From positions 1-64,000 of the forward strand of contig JAAYAY010000293.1 in assembly GCA_012719125.1 (NCBI GenBank): a stretch of 64,000 nt of DNA. The letters run 5' to 3'. Below the pieces are notes generated by a model. It saw only the letters and a program-made list of their open reading frames with translations. It did no database searches and had not been told where the DNA came from. Made by a program: the position numbers and the translations under genes. This DNA is from Planctomycetaceae bacterium (GTDB lineage: Bacteria; Planctomycetota; Planctomycetia; Pirellulales; Thermoguttaceae). Shown here one piece after another: positions 9,002 to 17,135 of the stretch (within the stretch, counting starts at the first letter, position 1; each line of letters starts with the position of its first letter).

Positions 9002-9613
9002 ATGTCCATGAAGATATCCGTCGTTGCGGGCAGTCATCGCGGCGAGTCCGAATCGGCTCGCGTTGCTTCGTATGTTGAAACGGTCCTACGCGGCCTCGGC
9101 GTTGAGAGCACCTACCTGCTGGACCTGGCGGGAAATCCGCTCCCGCTCTGGGACGGGGGGGTGTGGTCGGGCGACGCCAAGTGGGGGCGGCTCTGGGGGC
9201 CGATCGAGGCGGAACTGGACGACTCGGACGGCCTGGTCGTCGTTTCGCCCGAGTGGTCGGGGATGGTCCCAGCCGGGCTGAAGAACTTCTTTCTGCTCTG
9301 TGGGAGCAGAGTGCTGGCTCACAAGCCCGCATTGATCGTGAGCGTGTCGGCGGGGCTGGGCGGCAGCTATCCGGTGGCCGAACTCCGCATGAGCAGCTAC
9401 AAGAACACGCGAGTCTGCTACGTTCCGGATCACGTGATCGTCAGAAACGTCGGCGGCATGCTGAAGGGCGAGAAGCCGGCGAGCGAGGAGGACGCGTCGC
9501 TTCGAGCGAGGATCGACTACTCGTGCCGTGTTCTCTTGGAGTACGCCCGGGCGATGGGGGCGATCCGGGCCAGCGGCAGAATTGACCTGAAAACCTATCC
9601 CTATGGAATGTGA
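9002..9613 (+). CDS. NAD(P)H-dependent FMN reductase-like flavoprotein
   Basis: A 203-residue flavodoxin-fold protein of the NADPH-dependent FMN reductase family. The N-terminal strand-loop is SVVAGSHRGESESARVASYV, the phosphate-binding loop of this family. The central segment LVVVSPEWSGMVPAGLKNFF has the form of the second FMN-binding loop (usually PEYN or PEWN followed by PG-LKN). The C-terminal 40 residues contain a helix and end in TYPYGM. Start at 9002 with GGGAG six bases upstream; a second ATG at 9008 would be too far from it. The stop lies directly before the DUF2177 start (9615), so the two are co-transcribed. Cytosolic; probable role is reduction of flavins, quinones or metals. Confidence 0.85.
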   Translation: MSMKISVVAGSHRGESESARVASYVETVLRGLGVESTYLLDLAGNPLPLWDGGVWSGDAKWGRLWGPIEAELDDSDGLVVVSPEWSGMVPAGLKNFFLLCGSRVLAHKPALIVSVSAGLGGSYPVAELRMSSYKNTRVCYVPDHVIVRNVGGMLKGEKPASEEDASLRARIDYSCRVLLEYARAMGAIRASGRIDLKTYPYGM

Positions 9614-9614
9614 T

Positions 9615-10022
9615 ATGGCTTACTATCTCAAGATCTACCTGGTTTCGCTGATAGGATTTCTTGCCGTCGACTTCGTGTGGCTGGCGTTTGTGGCCCGCGG
9701 TTTCTATCGCAAACACTTGGGATTTCTGCTCGCCGACCAGCCCAACTGGGCGGCGGCTGCGTGTTTCTACCTGCTGTTCGTCGCGGGCATGGTGGTGTTC
9801 GTCGTTGCGCCCAGCCTGCAGGCCGCCTCGTTGAAGAAGGCTTTGCTCTTGGGCGCCTTCTTCGGCCTGGTCACCTATGCCACTTACGACTTGACGAATC
9901 ACGCGACGGTCAAGAACTGGCCGTGGATCGTCACCGCCGTCGATCTGTGCTGGGGCACATTGCTCGCGGCGATTGTGTGTGGGATCGGCTATATGGCGGG
10001 ACGTTGGTTGGCTCCGTCTTGA
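9615..10022 (+). CDS. DUF2177 family membrane protein
   Basis: A 135-residue protein with four transmembrane segments. Features of the DUF2177 family are LIGFLAVDFVWLAFVARGFY near the N-terminus and the motif FFGLVTYATYDLTNHATVKNW in the third segment. The chosen start (9615) lies one base after the stop of the flavoprotein gene; an in-frame ATG at 9603 overlaps it and could also be used. Function of the family is not known. The 3' end overlaps the convergent TPR gene by 34 bp. Confidence 0.9.
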   Translation: MAYYLKIYLVSLIGFLAVDFVWLAFVARGFYRKHLGFLLADQPNWAAAACFYLLFVAGMVVFVVAPSLQAASLKKALLLGAFFGLVTYATYDLTNHATVKNWPWIVTAVDLCWGTLLAAIVCGIGYMAGRWLAPS

Positions 10023-11284
10023 TTCCCTCCATCCCGTTTCGGTTCAAGTGCATCTTTTGCGATTTGCCGCATCTCCTTGGCTTGGCGCGCTGCTTCGGCA
10101 GCCTCTTCCTCAGCGCCCAGCAACTTGAGTGTCTCGGCCAGACTGTCGTAATGGTGCGCCAAGATGCCTTGGCAAAAGGCCGATTGCGGTCTTGCCGCCA
10201 TGTAGGACCGGAGTTGCTCGATGGATCGATCGATTGCCTGGCGGGACTCGCTGAGGTGACCGGTGTGTCGCAGAACATTCCCCTGAGACTCAAGGGCCAT
10301 GGCGAGCAGGAATTGATAGACCTCAACGTCCGGAAATTCCCGCCATAGATCCTCGTAGATCGCTACGGCTTCGGCAAGGCGGAACTCTGCTCTATGGGAG
10401 CGATTTGTGATGTGGAGCAGCCATGCCAGATCCTTCTGAGCACGGGCCAATACCGCGCGATAGCGGGGAATCTCGGGGTACTCTTCCGCAATTCCCTCCG
10501 CTTGTTCCAGGGCTCGCCGCAGCAGCGATTCGGCGGCAGCGTGACGTTCCAGCGGATTGGGGCCGCCACCAGGTCCCAGGATTTCGAGGCTGATTGTGGC
10601 CAAGGTTTCGCTCAATTCGCATCGGTAGTCGGGAACCTGTGGAAACTCGTCGGCCAACGCCTCAATGGCTGCAACGGCTTCCGTGCGAAACCACTCCCGT
10701 TTCCGCCCGTCGATGTCTCCGGCCAGGGCGGGATGGTAGCGGCAATAGGCCCGAGCCAGGGCCAAACGGTATTCCGCGTTCTTTGGATGCTCGGAAACCA
10801 GTTGTTCCAGGAGTTGAACCGCCTGGCGGTCGCTGCGGCCGCCTTCTTCGGGCTTTCCCAGGTGCCACATCACACCGGCCAGATTCCCATGGGTACGGGC
10901 CAACTCGTATCGAGCCTGCGAGGAGTCGTCGCTGCTCTCTTCGAGGACCAGCCTGGCCCGGCCGAAGTGGTCTCTGGCATCTTTGAAACGTCCCAGCATC
11001 TTCTCGACGCGGCCCAATTGATTCAGAGTCGACGCCCGCAGGCAGGTCAGATCCGCATCCTTGACCGGTTGCCGAGGCTGGAACTCGTAGATCTCGACTG
11101 CCCGGCCAAATGCTTTCTCTGCCTTGCCGTACTCGCCGAGGCGCTCATAGATCTCGCCCATACGTCGGTGGGCGTCCGCCGTGTCGTGTTGCAGCCGCGG
11201 GTTGGAAGCGTTCTGTGTCGCGAACTGGTCGTACAAGACCAAGGCCTCTTCGAGCACGGCCGCACTCTCGTCGGAAACGGCCAT
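9989..11284 (-). CDS. TPR-repeat remnant of a planctomycete serine/threonine kinase
   Basis: About 431 residues of helical repeats (for example YERLGEYGKAEKAFGRAVEI and LARTHGNLAGVMWHLGKPEE). These are the TPR units that form the C-terminal half of many planctomycete protein kinases. The frame is open upstream of 11284, and the segment just before the ATG reads EAGASFRMA, which resembles the kinase sequence preceding the TPR part. No kinase catalytic motif (HRD, DFG) exists upstream; instead the sequence runs straight into an ECF sigma gene in another frame at about 11330. No good ribosome binding site precedes 11284. It is best read as the surviving 3' part of a kinase gene after a deletion; whether it is translated is doubtful. 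Confidence 0.65.
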   Translation of the reverse strand: MAVSDESAAVLEEALVLYDQFATQNASNPRLQHDTADAHRRMGEIYERLGEYGKAEKAFGRAVEIYEFQPRQPVKDADLTCLRASTLNQLGRVEKMLGRFKDARDHFGRARLVLEESSDDSSQARYELARTHGNLAGVMWHLGKPEEGGRSDRQAVQLLEQLVSEHPKNAEYRLALARAYCRYHPALAGDIDGRKREWFRTEAVAAIEALADEFPQVPDYRCELSETLATISLEILGPGGGPNPLERHAAAESLLRRALEQAEGIAEEYPEIPRYRAVLARAQKDLAWLLHITNRSHRAEFRLAEAVAIYEDLWREFPDVEVYQFLLAMALESQGNVLRHTGHLSESRQAIDRSIEQLRSYMAARPQSAFCQGILAHHYDSLAETLKLLGAEEEAAEAARQAKEMRQIAKDALEPKRDGGNQDGANQRPAI

Positions 11285-11726
11285 GCGAAAACTCGCGCCG
11301 GCCTCTTCGTCCTCCGGAGCGCAGGGAAGTGAGTTGCCCGACGAGATCCGCGGCCAGCGACGTGGAAGAGCAGAAGCTCGGCCCGGCGCCGTCGATCGAG
11401 ATCTCTTGCCGGGCGTCGCGCATTTGGGCGCCGAGATGGTGGCGGTGGATATCGATCAATCGCTGCATGGTCACCTGCCGCAGCCAAACGAAGAAGGGCA
11501 TCTCGGGCTTTTCCAGATAGTGCCGCAAACGCTGCCGGGCGTCCAGGTAGGCTTCCTGCAACACATCGGAGGCGTCGGCCCGCCCTCGTAACCGCCGATC
11601 CATGCGGACCTGCACGATCTGCCTCAGCCGATCCCGGTAGGCCGCAAACAACTCAGCCAGCGCTCCTTCGTCTCCTCTCCTGAGCTTGCCCAGGAGTTCA
11701 CTGGTTGATGGGGGCCCGGCGGACAT
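11145..11726 (-). CDS. ECF sigma factor, truncated, with out-of-frame tail
   Basis: The first about 130 residues are a planctomycete ECF sigma factor: an N-terminal helix (SELLGKLRRGDEGALAELF), region 2 with SDVLQEAYLDARQRL, then PFFVWLRQVTMQRLIDIHRH. The sequence should go on through region 4, the helix-turn-helix that binds the -35 element. Instead, after GQLTS (about 11330) it turns into Arg/Gly-rich nonsense that shares DNA with the TPR remnant in another frame. Region 4 is missing, so normal promoter recognition is unlikely. The usual order in these bacteria is an ECF sigma gene followed by a kinase gene; a deletion that removed region 4 and the kinase domain explains both remnants. Confidence 0.6.
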   Translation of the reverse strand: MSAGPPSTSELLGKLRRGDEGALAELFAAYRDRLRQIVQVRMDRRLRGRADASDVLQEAYLDARQRLRHYLEKPEMPFFVWLRQVTMQRLIDIHRHHLGAQMRDARQEISIDGAGPSFCSSTSLAADLVGQLTSLRSGGRRGRREFSHGRFRRECGRARRGLGLVRPVRDTERFQPAAATRHGGRPPTYGRDL

Positions 11727-11944
11727 TGCAGGGGAATCCGTGAATGGAAGGGGACGAGTAGTCGCAGACCGGACGAGGGAGTTTCGACCTGCACTGCGAA
11801 GAAGTATCGCACCCCGTCCCGCCTCCTGCCCGGCGTGTTTCGTGGGGTCTCAGGCAGCTCTCTTGCCCTGTCCTCTGAAATACCAGTGTACCAGGAGAGA
11901 ACGTCTCCGTTTATACATTCCAGAGGATTTTCTACGCTGGCAAC

Positions 11945-12158
11945 ACACAGTGCGTCAGTCTGCGGAGGGGGGTTGCGCAGACTGTTGAAACAGATGGCCG
12001 AACCCATCGGGAGGTGGTTTTCGCGATACGGACGAGCCGGGACACATCCCGGCCACTCACACCACCTCTCTGAGACGTGAGATCGATATCCCTTGCCCCC
12101 GCCCCCCGTGCAACGTGAGTCCCTCTTCGGGGAACTCGCTTAGCACGGGGTTCTTTTT
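11945..12158 (+). ncRNA. Candidate structured RNA ending in an intrinsic terminator
   Basis: Three consecutive structures lie in a stretch without genes. First, CAGTCTGCG (11956-11964) pairs with CGCAGACTG (11976-11984). Second, GAGGTGGT (12011-12018) pairs with ACCACCTC (12061-12068) and encloses GCCGGGA-CACA-TCCCGGC (12036-12053). Third, CCCCGTGC (12104-12111) pairs with GCACGGGG (12143-12150), encloses a second stem GAGT-CCC/GGG-ACTC, and is followed by TTCTTTTT. The last is a Rho-independent terminator on the plus strand, where no protein gene precedes it. TATACA at 11912-11917 could be a -10 box, but I see no good -35. No known RNA family was recognised. Confidence 0.35.
12104..12158 (+). 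terminator. Intrinsic terminator without an upstream plus-strand gene
   Basis: An 8-bp GC-rich stem (CCCCGTGC/GCACGGGG) with a nested inner stem and the T-rich tail TTCTTTTT at 12151-12158. Read on the minus strand the hairpin is followed by G-rich sequence, so it should act only on plus-strand transcripts. It lies 29 bp beyond the stop of the minus-strand PPIase gene. Confidence 0.6.
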
Positions 12159-12186
12159 GGTTCATCCGGCACAGGTCGCGCCGCGA

Positions 12187-12627
12187 TCACTCGTAACGAT
12201 AGATGATGTGATAGCCGAAGGGGGTCTCGACGATGTCGGTGGTTCCGCCGACCTGGCAGGCGAAGGCGGCTTTTTCGAAGGCCGGGGTCATGTCGTTGCG
12301 GCCGAACCGGCCCAGGTCGCCACCTTTGGCGGCAGTTGAACAATCGCTGTATTCCATGGCGAGATCCTCAAACTTTCCCCCCTTCTTGATCTTCTCCTGG
12401 ATCTCTTCGATCAGGGCCTTGGCCTCGTCTTTGGTGCGGGTTACACGAGCGGGCGCACGTTCGGAACCCTGATACATGACGAGAATGTGTTTGGCCCCGA
12501 CGCTTCCGGTTTGGCCGGCCTGTTGGGCTTGCGGGGGAACTGCGTCCTGCACGTTCTGGCTGGTGCAGCCGAAGCAGAGTGCTGAGAGAACGAGGTGAGC
12601 GACGAGAAGCAATCGAGTATTCAACAT
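12187..12627 (-). CDS. Parvulin-type peptidylprolyl isomerase, membrane-anchored
   Basis: A 146-residue protein with an N-terminal hydrophobic signal ending in ALCFGC, which could be a lipoprotein signal, although the bases around the Cys are not fully canonical. Residues 45-146 form one parvulin (rotamase) domain: AKHILVMYQGSERA, then GGKFEDLAMEYSDC, GGDLGRFGRNDMTPAFEKAAF and PFGYHIIYRYE, all family hallmarks. The start at 12627 has GGAG about 11 bases upstream. It should help fold proteins outside the cytoplasmic membrane. It follows the PAS-phosphatase gene at a distance of 107 bp on the same strand. Confidence 0.93.
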   Translation of the reverse strand: MLNTRLLLVAHLVLSALCFGCTSQNVQDAVPPQAQQAGQTGSVGAKHILVMYQGSERAPARVTRTKDEAKALIEEIQEKIKKGGKFEDLAMEYSDCSTAAKGGDLGRFGRNDMTPAFEKAAFACQVGGTTDIVETPFGYHIIYRYE

Positions 12628-12734
12628 GTTGAAAGTCTCCGCGATTGTCGAACGAAACCGATACCGATTGTAGCACGAGCGTGCGGGCGACGACAATCTG
12701 CACCGCATTGGCAGGGCTGCCGGAATCGCCCGAA

Positions 12735-14354
12735 TCAGGATTCGGAGTTGATACGATCCTTTGAGCCCACCTTGAGAACCACAGCGGTAACGTCGTCCTC
12801 CGGATTCTTCCGCCCGGAGAAGTTGAGCACGGTTTCGTAGAGGCAATCGATGATTTCCTGGGCCGGCCTGTCGCGGCATTTGCGTACGCAGTCGATAGCA
12901 CGGGTAACGCCGAAGAATTCTCCGTCGGGCGACTGGATCTCGGTCGCACCGTCGGTCAGCATGAGCATGACGTCTCCGTCTTCCAGCGTCAGCCCGCGCC
13001 CGACGGGTGTCATTTCGCCTGGATAGATGCCCAGGGGAATCCCGGTGCTTTCCAGACGCGTCTTGAGTTCGCCGTCTCTGCCGAAGACATAAGCCGGCGG
13101 ATGGCCGGCACTGGCGTATTCGAGGCGCCGCGTCTCTGTATCGATTCGCGCGAAGAACACGGTTGCAAAGAAATGGTCCGCGGTTTCCTCGCACAGAAAA
13201 TGATTGGCATGGTGAAGGATATCGCTCACGTCGCAGTAGCGTTGCGAAAGCGAGCGGATGAGCGTGTGGACGGAGGCCATGATCAGCGCCGGACCGAATC
13301 CGTGCCCGGCGACGTCGCCGATCACGATGGCGAGAGAGTCGTCGGGCATGCGGAAGTAGTCGAAGTGATCGCCGGCGGCGAATTCTGCAGGGTGAGAGGC
13401 CCCGATCACTTCGAGCCCCGGAATTGCCGGCGGCCTCTGAGGAAGCAAGTGCTCCTGGATTTGCTGCGCAGCGGCAAGTTGCACGTCCCGGTCGCGAAGG
13501 ACCGCTTGGGTATGTTTCAGTTCCGTAATGTCGATGTGCGAACCGGCCATCCGGTAGGGACGGCCCTGGCCGTCGTGCAGGGCGGCGCCGCGTGCCAGGA
13601 TCCAGCGGTACGTTCCATTCTTATGCTTGAGTCGGTGTTCGAGGCTGTATTCGCGGATGGCACCATCCAGGTAGCGGCGAACCGTCGCGAGAGCCCGCTT
13701 GCGGTCGTCGGGGTGAATTCGCTGCTCCCACTCCTCAAAGCGATCGGCGATTTCGTGATCGTCGTATCCGAGAATGCTCTTCCACCGCGACGAATAGTAG
13801 ACCCGATTGGTCCGCAAGTCCCAGTCCCAGATTCCTGCATCCGTCCCGCGAACGGCCAGTTCGAAGCGTTCTTCGCTCTCCTGCAGGGCTCGCTCGGCGA
13901 TCTTCCGCTGCGTCACGTCGCGGACCGAGCAGAAGACGAGGATGCCGACCTCGGTGGGACGAGGGCTTAGGCTGATTTCTGCGGGAAACTCGCTCCCGTC
14001 GCGACGTCGGCCGAAAAGCTCGACATTCGCGCCCATGGGACGCGTATGGGGACATCGGCCATAGGCACTGCGATGGCTCAGATGCTGCTGGCGGAAGCGT
14101 TCCGGTACGAGTATCTCGACCGATTGGCCCACCAGATCCCGGCGTTCGTAACCGAACATCGCTTCGGTCTGCTCGTTGACGAGCACGATCTTTCCCGACT
14201 CGTCAACGATCACCACGGCGTCAGGGGCGGATTCGAGCAGCATCCGAAACTGGGTCTCGACGCGCTGCAACTCGCGGACCTGAGCCTCAAGATCGGCGAT
14301 TCGCCGGGACGTTTCCCCCAGATCATCCGTGGTGAGCGAGTCCCGCAGGTCCAT
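12735..14354 (-). CDS. PAS-PAS-SpoIIE (PP2C-type) phosphatase
   Basis: A 539-residue signalling protein. A short coiled coil (residues 13-36) precedes PAS domain 1 (about 37-155, LLESAPDAVVIVDESGKIVL) and PAS domain 2 (about 163-285, ending in GRPYRMAGSHIDITELK). The C-terminal half is a SpoIIE/PP2C phosphatase with the motifs AGDHFDYF, IGDVAGHGFGPALIMASVH and LMLTDGATEIQSPDGEFFG, which carry the metal-binding aspartates. No membrane segment, so it is cytosolic. It probably senses a small ligand or redox state and dephosphorylates an anti-sigma antagonist or similar Ser/Thr-phosphoprotein; no partner is in the window. Upstream GAGAGAG at a fitting distance supports the start. Confidence 0.92.
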   Translation of the reverse strand: MDLRDSLTTDDLGETSRRIADLEAQVRELQRVETQFRMLLESAPDAVVIVDESGKIVLVNEQTEAMFGYERRDLVGQSVEILVPERFRQQHLSHRSAYGRCPHTRPMGANVELFGRRRDGSEFPAEISLSPRPTEVGILVFCSVRDVTQRKIAERALQESEERFELAVRGTDAGIWDWDLRTNRVYYSSRWKSILGYDDHEIADRFEEWEQRIHPDDRKRALATVRRYLDGAIREYSLEHRLKHKNGTYRWILARGAALHDGQGRPYRMAGSHIDITELKHTQAVLRDRDVQLAAAQQIQEHLLPQRPPAIPGLEVIGASHPAEFAAGDHFDYFRMPDDSLAIVIGDVAGHGFGPALIMASVHTLIRSLSQRYCDVSDILHHANHFLCEETADHFFATVFFARIDTETRRLEYASAGHPPAYVFGRDGELKTRLESTGIPLGIYPGEMTPVGRGLTLEDGDVMLMLTDGATEIQSPDGEFFGVTRAIDCVRKCRDRPAQEIIDCLYETVLNFSGRKNPEDDVTAVVLKVGSKDRINSES

Positions 14355-14830
14355 CGTACTCTCTCTCTATCGGTTGACGGCGAACATTGTCCCCCCCGAC
14401 TATTCGACGCAACAAGGCTGGGATTATTTACCGCTCTGCCGACTTCGATACTCGAAACGCCCGACCCGCGTTACTGGTGTCGTGAGACAAGGAAGAGTGC
14501 GAACGCGATGAGAAAGCACTCTGAGACCTCCTTGCAGGCTGGAGAGGACCATGCACCTGAGCAAGTGCTCAGACGACGGTCCGTTTCATTCGCAGCCAAC
14601 CTCTCGATTTCCGTCTGGCGTTAAGAGGTACTCAACCGCAATCCTATTTCTTGGCTCGCTTGCGGATCAAGTACGCCACTTATTCGACGTGGGTTCACCG
14701 CGAGCTTTCGCGGCTTTCCACGTCCACAAACGGAGAGGCTGCAACAGGTTATCCCTGCTAGCACGTGGTCCGAGGCCATTCCATACCGCAAGACTGACCA
14801 TTCAGCTAGACATTTGCCCGAGAGGTGCAG
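14355..14830. other. Intergenic region between two minus-strand genes
   Basis: No gene is supported in these 476 bases. They should hold the promoter of the PAS-phosphatase gene. A short palindrome, CTGAGCA-AG-TGCTCAG, lies at 14557-14572 and could be a protein-binding site. No clear terminator was seen. Confidence 0.4.
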
Positions 14831-15514
14831 TCAATCGATTTCGCAGAGCCAGTGCCGGTTCCAGAGCGGGTTTCCGCAGGCAGAGCATTCCTTTCCGTCC
14901 GCGAGCAGTTCTCCGTGGCATTGCCGGCAATAGGTGATCGAAGGCAGGATCTTGATCTGGTCCGCCCGAACCTTCTTGGCGGCCTTGGTATCGCCGAAGG
15001 CCAGCACCGTGGTCAGATGGACGGCGGTGGGGAGCAACCGAAAGAGTACGAGCGGAGCTCGCCGCGCCTCGGGAATCGTCGCCACCAGAATATTGCTGAA
15101 CTGCAAACGCCGCTCGTCGCCGGACTGTTCCAGATAACCGGCAATCCGCTCGGACACGTTTCCCAGCGGATTCCACGACTCGAGTCGCATCGCCTTCAGC
15201 CATTCGGCGTACCAGGGATCGGCGACCTTGACGAGCTTGAACAGGCGGACCGCCTCGGCCGATTCGGCAACCATGAATGCCTCGATCTCTTCCGAGGCCT
15301 GCTGTTGAGCCCTCAACTGCGAGGTGGGAAGCAGCATCGAATCGAGGGCATTTGACTGGTCGGGTGTGAGCACGCACCGAAGGAGCGACTCGCGTACCGC
15401 CGTCAAGTTTTTTGTCAGCCGGTTGGCGATTTCCGTTCCGTCCGACCGTCCCTCGTGCCGATCGAATTCGGCGGCCGCTTTGGCCGCGGCAGGATGAACT
15501 CCACGAGTCGTCAT
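14831..15514 (-). CDS. Hypothetical protein with C-terminal zinc ribbon
   Basis: A 227-residue soluble protein. The N-terminal three-quarters are helical and unrecognised (for example LRLESWNPLGNVSERIAGYL near the middle). The last 40 residues hold two CxxC pairs, YCRQCHGELL and CSACGNPLW, that form a probable zinc ribbon. The start at 15514 has GAGGAG 8-13 bases upstream and yields a plausible N-terminus (MTTRGVHPAAAKAAA). Function unknown; the zinc ribbon suggests contact with nucleic acid or another protein. Confidence 0.75.
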   Translation of the reverse strand: MTTRGVHPAAAKAAAEFDRHEGRSDGTEIANRLTKNLTAVRESLLRCVLTPDQSNALDSMLLPTSQLRAQQQASEEIEAFMVAESAEAVRLFKLVKVADPWYAEWLKAMRLESWNPLGNVSERIAGYLEQSGDERRLQFSNILVATIPEARRAPLVLFRLLPTAVHLTTVLAFGDTKAAKKVRADQIKILPSITYCRQCHGELLADGKECSACGNPLWNRHWLCEID

Positions 15515-15795
15515 TGGGGTACTCCTCGTAAGGCAGCCGGGCAGGTCTTGCTTGATTCGGTCATTGTAACGCATTTGTGGCGTCTTGGGAGTCGCCCCGG
15601 GTTCGGGGAAGGTCTGGCAAAGGCAAAAAATTGAGGCCATCAGCAAGAATGCGACATCACTATTGCCCGACTCTGGCGATTCAAGACTCCTGAGTCCCGC
15701 ATTTTGACGGCAGATCCGCTGGCATGACGCCAGGTCTGGGACGAAAATGGAGTGTTACTACTCCTTCAACAGACCTGCCGGGAGAGACGTTCTCC

Positions 15796-16656
15796 ATGCC
15801 GCGAAACACGTTAGAGGCCGATTGGTACGACTATCCCCAGTACTACGATCTGGCCTTTCAGTCGGAAACCATGCCCGAGGCCGGTTTCATCGAGGCCGCC
15901 TGCCGCAAGTACTGCACGGGGGAGGTGCGCCGACTGCTCGAGCCGGCGTGCGGCACGGGACGCCTGGTGACCGAGTTGGCCGCCCGGGGTTACCAGCTCG
16001 TCGGGCTCGACCTGAGCAAACCGTCGTTGGCGTATCTGCGGCGGCGTCTTGCCCGGCGGCGACTTCGCGCGGAGATTCTCTGCGCCGACATGAGCGACTT
16101 TGTGCTCGAGACGCCGGTCGACGCTGCCTACAACACGTTCGACGGGTTCCGGCACCTGCTCTCCGAAGAAGCGGCCCTGAGCCATCTGCGGTCCGTCGCT
16201 CGCTGCCTGCGGCCGGGGGGCATCTACCTGCTCGGGTTCCATCTGCTTCCCCTCGACGCCGACGAAGAGTGCACCGAACGCTGGTCGGAAAGCCGCGGGC
16301 AAACGAAGGTAACCGTCACCCTGCGCGTCCTGGAGACCGATCGCCGGCAGCGGCTGGAAAAACTCCGCGTGTGCCTCTTGATTCGTTCCGGCAAGAAAGA
16401 ACTGCGACTTCGTCACGAGTTCCTGTTTCGCATGTACACGGCGGATCAGTTCCGGCAACTCCTGGGCAAGGTCCCTGAACTGGAATTGTGCGACGTCTAC
16501 GATTTCTGGTACGACATCGACGATCCGTTGGATCTGGACGACGAGATCAGCGATACCGTCTTTGTGCTGAGGCGGGCGGACGAAGAAAAACTACCAGTTG
16601 GGCACACAAATGGGGCTGGACGGTCGATGAGAGTGCGAACCCGCACGCAGCAGTAA
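15796..16656 (+). CDS. Class I SAM-dependent methyltransferase (copy A)
   Basis: A 286-residue methyltransferase. The N-terminus WYDYPQYYDLAF is followed by the SAM-binding motif I (LEPACGTGRLVTELAARGY, about residues 47-65) and the acidic end of strand 2 (VGLDLSK). Motif II-like DAAYNTFDGFRHL and the post-motif RPGGIYLLGFHL follow. The C-terminal part is beta-rich (YDFWYDIDDPLDL). It is clearly homologous to the protein encoded at 32827-33606 on the other strand (shared YYD, EPACGTGRL, the FRHL region and FRMYTA/FRTYTA), so the window has two paralogs. Substrate unknown. It converges with the CaMKII-domain gene 10 bp away. Confidence 0.9.
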   Translation: MPRNTLEADWYDYPQYYDLAFQSETMPEAGFIEAACRKYCTGEVRRLLEPACGTGRLVTELAARGYQLVGLDLSKPSLAYLRRRLARRRLRAEILCADMSDFVLETPVDAAYNTFDGFRHLLSEEAALSHLRSVARCLRPGGIYLLGFHLLPLDADEECTERWSESRGQTKVTVTLRVLETDRRQRLEKLRVCLLIRSGKKELRLRHEFLFRMYTADQFRQLLGKVPELELCDVYDFWYDIDDPLDLDDEISDTVFVLRRADEEKLPVGHTNGAGRSMRVRTRTQQ

Positions 16657-16666
16657 GCACTACCGG

Positions 16667-17062
16667 TCAGGCGTTGGCGGACCGATGAAAATGCACGTGG
16701 GTCCAGCGATCTCCCTCGCGGTGCCAGACGCGAGTTTCTTCGAATCGGTCCGTAACAGGGCGTCCTTCGGCGTCCAGGTGCTGGATGAGCCTGACGTAGC
16801 AGACCACGGCCGTATCGCCGAGCAGCCGGACGTGGGGAGACGCCATGGTCGTATTGCGGGGTCCGTCGCCGCTGTCCAGATCGAAGTAGAATCGGTGAAA
16901 ATCCATCCCCTCGACGAGATGTCCGCGTGCCTCCGGTTCATAGGCCGAGAGCGTCGCGTCGCACAGCTCCGAGTAGGTTTGCCAATCACCCGACGTGATG
17001 CTGTCGAGCAATCGCTGGTTGAGTTCGAGAAGCTGTTGAATGACGACTTCTGTGTCGGACAT
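16667..17062 (-). CDS. CaMKII association-domain protein
   Basis: A 131-residue protein of the NTF2/SnoaL fold that follows the association (hub) domain of calcium/calmodulin-dependent kinase II closely: LCDATLSAYEPEARGHLVEG, then MDFHRFYFD, VVCYVRLIQHLDAEGRPVTD and EETRVWHREGDRWTHVHFHR. These segments are the ones conserved in the animal hub domain, including EARG-LVEGMDFHRFYF and the terminal HFHR. There is no kinase domain; the protein is the hub alone. In bacteria such proteins are thought to form ring oligomers and their substrate is unknown. The gene lies 73 bp downstream of the NRDE gene on the same strand. Confidence 0.9.
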   Translation of the reverse strand: MSDTEVVIQQLLELNQRLLDSITSGDWQTYSELCDATLSAYEPEARGHLVEGMDFHRFYFDLDSGDGPRNTTMASPHVRLLGDTAVVCYVRLIQHLDAEGRPVTDRFEETRVWHREGDRWTHVHFHRSANA

Positions 17063-17135
17063 GCGGGGGCCTCAATCGCGTTCAGCCCAACCGCGCTCGC
17101 GGCTGGGCATTCTGGGCATGTTGCTCGGCTGCCGC

